Below, in pieces: positions 58,440-64,000 of a stretch of DNA of 64,000 nt. The stretch's first letter is position 1. The number at the start of each line of letters is the position of its first letter. The translations under genes were made by a program, and so were the position numbers. This DNA is from Limnanthes douglasii subsp. nivea (Eukaryota; Streptophyta; Magnoliopsida; Brassicales; Limnanthaceae), in the NCBI GenBank assembly GCA_036936605.1, contig JAUPFV010000001.1:171572386-171636385 (forward strand). The letters are read 5' to 3'. Under the pieces are notes generated by a model. The model made no database searches and was not told the DNA's origin. It worked only from the letters and a program-made list of their open reading frames with translations.

Positions 58440-58550
58440 TTTCGCAAGGACTATATCGGCTACCGATGGGGGTATAAATAAAGAACGAGTAAATAAATTA
58501 CTTTACAATAGGAAAATGATTATTTTATAATGTATGAGGGAGGTTTGGTA
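58440..58550 (+). repeat. E4 3' LTR, recognisable 3' part
   Basis: Matches 28130-28250: a TATAAATAAA core near 58472 and the terminal block ending GAGGGAGGTTTGGTA at 58550. The left boundary and polypurine tract are not clear. Confidence 0.7.
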
Positions 58551-59025
58551 TCAAATGTAAATATAAAGGATTGTATGTGCAATTTGTGAAAAATATGTTT
58601 GTACTAAGTAGTAAACTGAGGTGAGGTATCCACGTAACAAACTAAATCTGTTATATGTAACTACGTCACCTATAAATATGTGTAATTTTCTTGGAAATAA
58701 AGATGATTTGACACTTTTGACTTTTGACTACTTTATCTCTCTAAGATTCTTGAGCAATTTTCTTTCTCTAAATTTTTTTTTTCAATCGAAGTATAAATCT
58801 CTTTAAACCTCTCTTTCTCCGCTAAAAATATTTAGACTTATCAACTTCAACATGAAAAATAGAGCCTGAGAAGCTTCAGCAAAACACAAGTGGTGTCCTG
58901 AAGACATGGACAAGAAAGGACTTGTAAATTACACTATCCAGATATTATATTTGACCACTTTTTAGTCCTTAAGATTCATTATAATTTAATTCAAAAACTA
59001 GAGAGGAGGACTCATGATAATGCTA
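58551..59025. other. Spacer right of E4
   Basis: A promoter-like CCTATAAATATGTG near 58668 is followed by pyrimidine-rich DNA, but no gene follows. It might be a decayed solo LTR; no partner was found in the window. Confidence 0.4.
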
Positions 59026-59029
59026 TATT

Positions 59030-59390
59030 TTGTATATAATATCCGGATAATGATAAGACCGGATGAACATTTATGATAGAATTACACGCTATATTATAAG
59101 TTACTAAGAAACTTAGTACATATTTATGATAAAACGTTACTAACATTTAAAACGGTTTGACACGTTAAAATATGTTAAAATATGTGATGCATAGATAGTT
59201 AAATGCATGATAGAAAATATCACATGAATAATATAAATAAGGAAACAACCTCGTTATAAAAAAAATTAACGACCCATTTTTTATAAAAAAAAAAACTATG
59301 TTTACAATTTATTATTCTCTTTAATATTTTTCATTAGTTTTAGTTATATTTCGTCTTTCAAAAATCCTTCTGTTTGCCTCATCTAAGTGT
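59030..59390 (+). repeat. Dispersed repeat copy B
   Basis: Same orientation and order of motifs as 23085-23410: TATATAATATCCGGATAATGATA, AACGGTTTGACACGTTAAAATATG, then 'TTTTCATTAGTTTTAGTTATATTTC'. Small indels throughout. Confidence 0.75.
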
Positions 59391-59399
59391 CAGTAGTAG

Positions 59400-60391
59400 A
59401 AAGTATAACTCTGCTTTGTTGCAAGCATCAAATAACAACCTTGTTAGAAGAGAAAAGAAGAACAAATAAAAAATACAATAACTTTAATCTCGGCAAACCC
59501 AAAATTAAGGCACTATTTAGGAAAATAAAATACTCCCGTATAAGCAACTAGGATTTATCTTTCTATTATCTCTAGAAACCATGGAGTTTACCCATCCAAC
59601 ATCTGATCTAGTTTAATCCTTTCATGTTTTAGGGGCAGTCGCTCTAGTTTTTATAGCAAACCGTTTGATTAAGTCTCTGTTTCTTCACGTGCATGAGAAA
59701 AACCCTTCTTTACTAGTAATCCTCTTTGGAAATTTCCATTGTTCACGCTTCTGAGTTACTACTACCCTTATGATCTCCTTTTTCTGACATCGTGGGTGCT
59801 GCTGGTCTAATAAAACGCACATGCGCCTTCTCCCATTTCCTTGCATTTGAACAATTTATACCTCATGTTTTCGGTGTTCAACGCCCTACGCCTCCTGCAA
59901 TGGAGCAATCCCGTCCGCCATAATGGCCCTTCCTTCTGTCGTACCGGTGAGTGTTTTCTTGCTTCACCAAATCCGAGTGGTCTTTCCCTTCCGCATGTAT
60001 TAATCACGTCTTCTAGTAGCATCTCTTGATTCATGGCAAGGTATACTTCCTTTCGTCATATTCTTGGTTTTAGATCCTACCTCTTCAGCGATCGAGTCAT
60101 GGATCCTCACATTCACTCTTGATTCATGAGTCTCCTCTTCCCAATTTGTCTTTCTCTCTTGGAGACACAATCATTGTCGCGACTCCCGTTTTCCATCTCA
60201 CAGCCGTCATATAAAAGGTGGGGGGTCGTGTTTCTTTCCCAATAGGATCATCCAGTACCCGTTTCCTCCCATGACCGTCATCATCTAAAGGTTAGGGGTA
60301 CAATCTCTCAGTGCACGTTATAATCTTGATTTTTGACGTTTTCCTGATGTTTAGTGGAGGTTCAGTCCCACTTCCCCTTACGTTATACGTC
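59400..60391. other. Left flank of the copia insertion, no recognised gene
   Basis: Less AT-rich than the surroundings, with short pyrimidine-rich stretches. Frames of 60-75 codons on both strands near 59810-60030 overlap each other and have no recognisable domain. Confidence 0.5.
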
Positions 60392-60396
60392 TTAAT

Positions 60397-60626
60397 TGTT
60401 GGTGAAATGAGAGAAGCAGAAGAAACGAAAGAAGAGTTACTGAAAAATGAAAACAGAAGATAGGTTGATTTAATAAAATTGTTGGTTTAAATACATATAA
60501 AAGTCACTAACGTGACATAAATTAAATAAAAAATACAATAAGTGACTTTTCCAAAAAAAACCTAGACGAAGACATGCAAAATACACACTGTTAACATAAA
60601 ATAACACTTTCTAAATAATGCTAACA
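60397..60626 (-). repeat. Copia 3' LTR (230 bp)
   Basis: TGTTGGTG to GCTAACA on the plus strand. It lacks stretches of about 14 and 36 bp present in the partner LTR. Confidence 0.9.
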
Positions 60627-60706
60627 CTCCTACCGGTTTAGAAGCTGTTTAGATTTTTTGGTTTTGTTTTCTTCTTCTTCGATTTTTTGCGCCTTTTACT
60701 AGTAGC

Positions 60707-61336
60707 TAGGGCCTTTGACGGAACCGGACCGGACCGCTAGGCATTCGGTTCTAATTTTTGGAACCGGACCGAACCGCTAAACTTTCGGTTTGGCTCAGTC
60801 CGGTCCGATTCGGTTCAGTTCCAGTTCAGGTTCGGTTCGGTCTGAGTTCGGTCCGATCCCGTTTCGGTCCGTTTCGATTCGGTTCAGTTCGTTATCGGTC
60901 CGGTTCAGTCCACTTAAAAAAATTAAATCCAATTAAAATTTGATTTTTAATTTCTTTATTGAAGTAAATGACATAAAAACTAAATTTTATAAGTTAATCT
61001 TTTGATTTTATTAAAATATTGGTAATTAATTATTAATTTTGGTACTATATTTTAATAATAATAAATAATCGGTTCTAACGGTTTTATTGGTCCGATTTCC
61101 TATCGGTTCTACCGGTTTATCGGTTCAATCGGTTCAATTCCGTCTCGGTTCTATCGGTTTATCGGTTTTATCGGTTCGGTTCCTAACCGGTTTTTTGTTT
61201 CGGTTCCTTATCGGTTTTTGGTTTTTAGAATGGAACCGCGAACCGAACCGTTAAGGTTCGGTCCGGTTCTCGGTCCGGTCCTTATCGGTTTGGTCCCGGT
61301 CCGGTTCTCGGTTCTGGAGAACCGTTGACATCCCTA
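60707..61336. mobile_element. hAT-like non-autonomous element, 630 bp, GGTTCGG-rich
   Basis: Ends are imperfect inverted repeats: TAGGGCCTTTGACGGAACCG at the left, and TAGGGATGTCAACGGTTC read inward from the right. It is flanked by 8-bp near-identical duplications CTAGTAGC (60699-60706) and CTAGCAGC (61337-61344). An 8-bp target duplication with TAGGG-type termini fits the hAT superfamily. The interior is low-complexity 'GGTTCGGTCCGGTTC' on both sides of an AT-rich centre (60915-61075). No transposase. The plus-strand frame at 60758-60943 is a by-product of the repeats. Confidence 0.8.
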
Positions 61337-61344
61337 CTAGCAGC

Positions 61345-61964
61345 AACAATTTTCACTCTTGTTTGTCTTTTAAACGAAAGCTCAACACTACTTGTTTCTA
61401 TCACAAGTTGTTTGTCAATAACATCATCAAACTTGACTTCTACACCAGTCGCATGGTTATTCATTAAAATATCATTTTCAAAGGCTTCCGAGGATAGAAG
61501 TAAAGCATGATTATCCCTTTTAATACCTACGTGTGTCAAAGCATTTACATTGTCACCGACTTTCCAAATACTTGACGATATTTGGTTAAATTGTTGATAA
61601 GACTCCTTTAGATGAACCTCATCAATTTGTTCTCAAAGTAATGACTCGTGACTTGTTTGATGATTAAAGTTCTCAAACATCTGATTAGACAGATACAATG
61701 AGGATTCAAAATTAGAACCATAACTAGCATCATGGACTTCTTGCGGCAGGTTGGTTAACCCATACTTTCCTCTATATGAATTTTAGTAGTACCATAAGAT
61801 GGCTCACCAAAACACGATTTAGAATGATTTTCCGACATATCATGAGAAAGTAATTCTCGTTTCTCCATTGGATTTAAAGCAAACATTTTCCCTTTCATTT
61901 TGACATTGAACAAGTTTTTGCCGGTAACATCTTTGATCAAACATTGTTTATTCTCAAACAACAC
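61345..61964 (-). pseudogene. Copia pol remnant downstream of protease
   Basis: 'LFENKQCLIKDVTGKNLFNVKMKGKMFAL' (61890-61964) is the usual copia segment between protease and integrase. What follows to 61345 ('HLKESYQQFNQISSSIW', 'VIDKQLVIETSSVELSF') is not recognised as integrase or RT, so the deletion breakpoint lies near 61750. Confidence 0.6.
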
Positions 61965-61996
61965 TTAGTAGCCTTTATCAAGCAATTGACCAACAC

Positions 61997-63182
61997 TTAA
62001 AAAAATTTGATCAATTTTTGGTACAATAAAACATCTGAAATAAATTTTGTACCTTCATAGCTTGTTATAGCTACTGTACATTTTCCCTTGACTTCTAAGT
62101 GTTCACCGTTTCTGATCTTCACTCTTTTGACTTCGTTGTCTTTTAATTCCTCAAAAAGATGTTTATCATATGTCATATGATTTGTGCATCCACTATCAAT
62201 CAACCAAATTTCACTGGATTCTCTGCCTGAAAAACAAGAGACCACAAACAACATATCATATGCTTCTTGATCAGCTACCCGTGCATCTGCTTCGTGCATC
62301 TGCATCTGATCCTTGACTTTACATATTGCAGCTTCATGTCCAAGTTGATTACATTTGGAGCATTTAGCATCAGGTCTCCTCCAACACCTGTATGGTGGAT
62401 GACCTTTGACTTTACAATGACGGCTAGGCGGATAGGATTTTCTCACATTTGCTTATTTTCTGTTTTGAAAATTGCTAGATGAATCTCCACTCGTCCATTG
62501 ATTTTTGAAGTTTGTTTTTTATACCTGTTGTTGTCTTGATGCTTTACAGGTAGGGCACCTTCAATCACTTCTTCTTGCCTCATAGACCTCATCTGCTCTT
62601 GTGCTTGCAAGGCATTTAAGAGCTCTGTAAGGGAGATATTTGACAGCTCTTTGGTGTTCTCCAAAGTAGTAATGGTAGCTTCAAACCTCTCTGGAACCGT
62701 CATTAATATATTTTCAACACTCCTGGAGTCTTTTAATTCAGACCCAATCAATCTCACCTTGTTGGCAATGCTGAGAAATCTGTCTGAATACTCTTTCACG
62801 CACTCAGACTCCTTCATCTTCTGCAACTCAAAATCCCTAATTAAATTTAGGACTTTCATTCCACGAATCATTTCATCTCCTTCGTACTCAGCCTTGAGGT
62901 AATCCCAAATTTCTTTGGCTGAGACATTATTCATGTGAATGTCATCTGAGATACAACGACAAATAGATAAGCTTTTGCCTTTGATTTTATCGTCTTCTTT
63001 TCCTTATGTGCTTTGATCTGTGCCATAATAGGGTTTGCTGGAAGTTGAGGCATTTTGTAATCCTCTTCTAATGCTTCCCAAAGATCTAAAGCTTCCAAGT
63101 AAGTCTCCATACGAACCGCCCACATTTGATAATTGTCTCCATCGAAGACTGGTGGTGCAACAATTGAAAATTATCTTTCCAT
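61997..63182 (-). pseudogene. Copia gag and aspartic protease
   Basis: The minus-strand ATG at 63182 starts gag, but codon 4 is TAA. It continues 'VFDGDNYQMWAVRMETYLEALDLW' and, after a shift near 62935, the UBN2-type gag core ('AKEIWDYLKAEYEGDE', 'ITTLENTKELSNISLTELLNALQAQEQ', 62443-62934). After another shift near 62445 comes a CCHC zinc knuckle 'CSKCNQLGHEAAIC' (about 62330-62375), then the protease with 'LIDSGCTNHMT', Asp intact. It would package copia RNA; here it is broken in at least three places. Confidence 0.87.
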
Positions 63183-63210
63183 TTTAACCTCACAAATCCC
63201 TTAAGAAGAG

Positions 63211-63223
63211 GGCTCTGATACCA
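63211..63223 (-). other. Copia primer-binding site
   Basis: Minus strand TGGTATCAGAGCC, three bases inside the LTR: the classic initiator-methionine tRNA primer site of plant copia elements. Confidence 0.93.
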
Positions 63224-63226
63224 TTT

Positions 63227-63520
63227 TGTTGGTGCAAAAGACGAAGATTAAAGGTGAGAGTAAACGAAAATGAGAGAAGTAGAGAAGTTACTAGACTGTG
63301 AAAAAAGAAGACTACATTGATTTAATAAAATTGTTGGTTTAAATACACATAAAAATCACTAACACGTTAGATGACTGACATAAGTTAAATAAAAAATACA
63401 AGTAAAGTAAAACGTGTTCAGATAGCTTTACGAGTGACTTTTCCTAAAAATAACATTACGAAGACATGCAAAAGACACACACAATTAACATAAAATATCA
63501 GTTTTTAAATAATGCTAACA
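63227..63520 (-). repeat. Copia 5' LTR (294 bp)
   Basis: TGTTGGTG to GCTAACA on the plus strand, flanked at the right by TTAAT. Confidence 0.92.
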
Positions 63521-64000
63521 TTAATTACTGCTTCCGTTCACGGTGAAGCCCCTCGTGGTGGTCGTTATCAGATCTAATATTATGATCCATGTTACTTTGG
63601 TCTTGTGATTTATGTTTTACTAGCTTGGTGCCCATGGTTGCTACCCTTCTATTGTAAACTTATGTTACACAGGTTTTGCCTCGTGCTCACAATGTGAGCC
63701 TACATCTCAAGACTTTCAATGTAAACCCTAAAACCTACATGAGCCGATTCACCTCCACGCTTTTATAGGTTCCGCTACTGGCCCATTGAGCTTGTCACTT
63801 AATTCAGTATATCACTGTAGAAGTCTCCAATCATGTTAGAATTCTGCTTATTTTGTCGTTCATTGTAAACAACATTATTTGTTTTCTTTCCGACAAATCC
63901 TGTGTTATATTCTAGTTATCTTACCCAACTAATCTAGTAGCGCACATTTTGTTTTATCCATTTGCTACATTTTGTTTTATCCATTTGCTACGCTTACCTT
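63521..64000. other. Right flank of the copia insertion, no recognised gene
   Basis: Continues the pre-insertion sequence of 59400-60396. It ends with a 24-bp direct repeat (ACATTTTGTTTTATCCATTTGCT near 63945 and 63967). No gene seen. Confidence 0.5.

Larger units (their letters stand above)
28130..58550 (+). mobile_element. E4: old Tat-type Ty3/gypsy element, host of nested E2 and E3
   Basis: The plus strand carries, in order, LTR end, gag, protease, RT, [E2], RNase H, second RNase H, integrase, then a minus-strand antisense gene interrupted by [E3], then an LTR end. Removing E2, E3 and one copy of each 5-bp target duplication leaves ~9.7 kb, close to the 10.3-10.4 kb of E2 and E3. The reading frames of RNase H and of the antisense gene continue across the removed inserts. 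Stop codons and damaged active sites are everywhere. The LTR outer boundary cannot be fixed because the two LTRs are badly diverged; 28130 is the left edge of recognisable similarity. Confidence 0.88.
60397..63520 (-). mobile_element. Ty1/copia element, deleted derivative, 3124 bp
   Basis: LTRs at 60397-60626 and 63227-63520 are flanked by TTAAT (60392-60396 and 63521-63525). On the minus strand an initiator-Met-type primer site, gag and protease are recognisable; no integrase or RT domain is found. A hAT-like element (60707-61336) lies inside. Excluding it, the copia DNA is only ~2.5 kb, far short of the usual ~5 kb, so most of pol has been deleted. Confidence 0.93.

Noticed and set aside
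59807..60034. Overlapping short frames on both strands as a host gene
   Set aside because: Frames overlap each other on opposite strands, lack domains and splice logic, and lie in a sequence interrupted by copia without evidence of a transcript.
60758..60943. Arg/Phe/Gly-rich 61-codon frame
   Set aside because: A by-product of GGTTCGG low-complexity repeats inside the hAT-like element.
63945..63990. Short duplicated ACATTTTGTTTTATCC block as element end
   Set aside because: Only two copies at the window edge; nothing further can be supported.

Overview
This window is nuclear DNA of a flowering plant, probably a eudicot; the species cannot be fixed from sequence alone. The evidence is AT-rich intergenic DNA, plant-type Ty3/gypsy elements of the Tat group with two RNase H domains, Ty1/copia with an initiator-Met primer site, MULE transposases with OTU and plant-mobile-domain relatives, L1-type LINEs, a hAT-like element, and one GeBP/STOREKEEPER-type transcription factor gene. 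There is no sign of bacterial organisation. The single intact host gene seen is the GeBP-like gene at 11481-12647 (+); nearly everything else is mobile or decayed mobile DNA.

Layout. 1-5096: the 5' part of a minus-strand Tat element (E1), entering from beyond the left edge, with its 5' LTR at 4670-5096. 5097-10450: AT-rich DNA, a degenerate MULE transposase (+), a ~160-bp tandem array and a plant-mobile-domain relic (-). 11150-13450: the GeBP-like gene between local tandem repeats. 14354-21235: a second, longer MULE relic (+) whose 5' part lies in a 935-bp tandem duplication and which ends in an OTU-protease-like domain, followed by a second mobile-domain relic (-). 21485-27330: local repeat arrays and two separate minus-strand LINE fragments.

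28130-58550 is a nest of three Tat elements. The oldest (E4, plus strand, full of stops) was cut twice. E2 (31598-41984, minus, 420-bp LTRs, target duplication GTATT) lies in its RNase H domain. E3 (45802-56136, minus, 376-bp LTRs, target duplication AGTCT) lies in its antisense gene. All three carry, between integrase and 3' LTR, a gene in the opposite orientation to gag-pol. It has its own TATA box (clear in E2 and E3), a domain resembling the Pfam 'putative gypsy type transposon' family, and a short intron at the same codon position. E2 is moreover a mosaic of two subfamilies, joined so that ~883 bp of protease-RT sequence is present twice.

58551-64000: spacer, a second copy of a dispersed repeat first seen at 23085, and a deleted Ty1/copia element (60397-63520, target duplication TTAAT). 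The copia keeps gag and protease but lacks recognisable integrase and RT, and holds a 630-bp hAT-like element made largely of GGTTCGG-type low-complexity sequence. Nothing in the window points to a working transposon; the most interesting unit is the conserved, apparently spliced antisense gene of the Tat elements.
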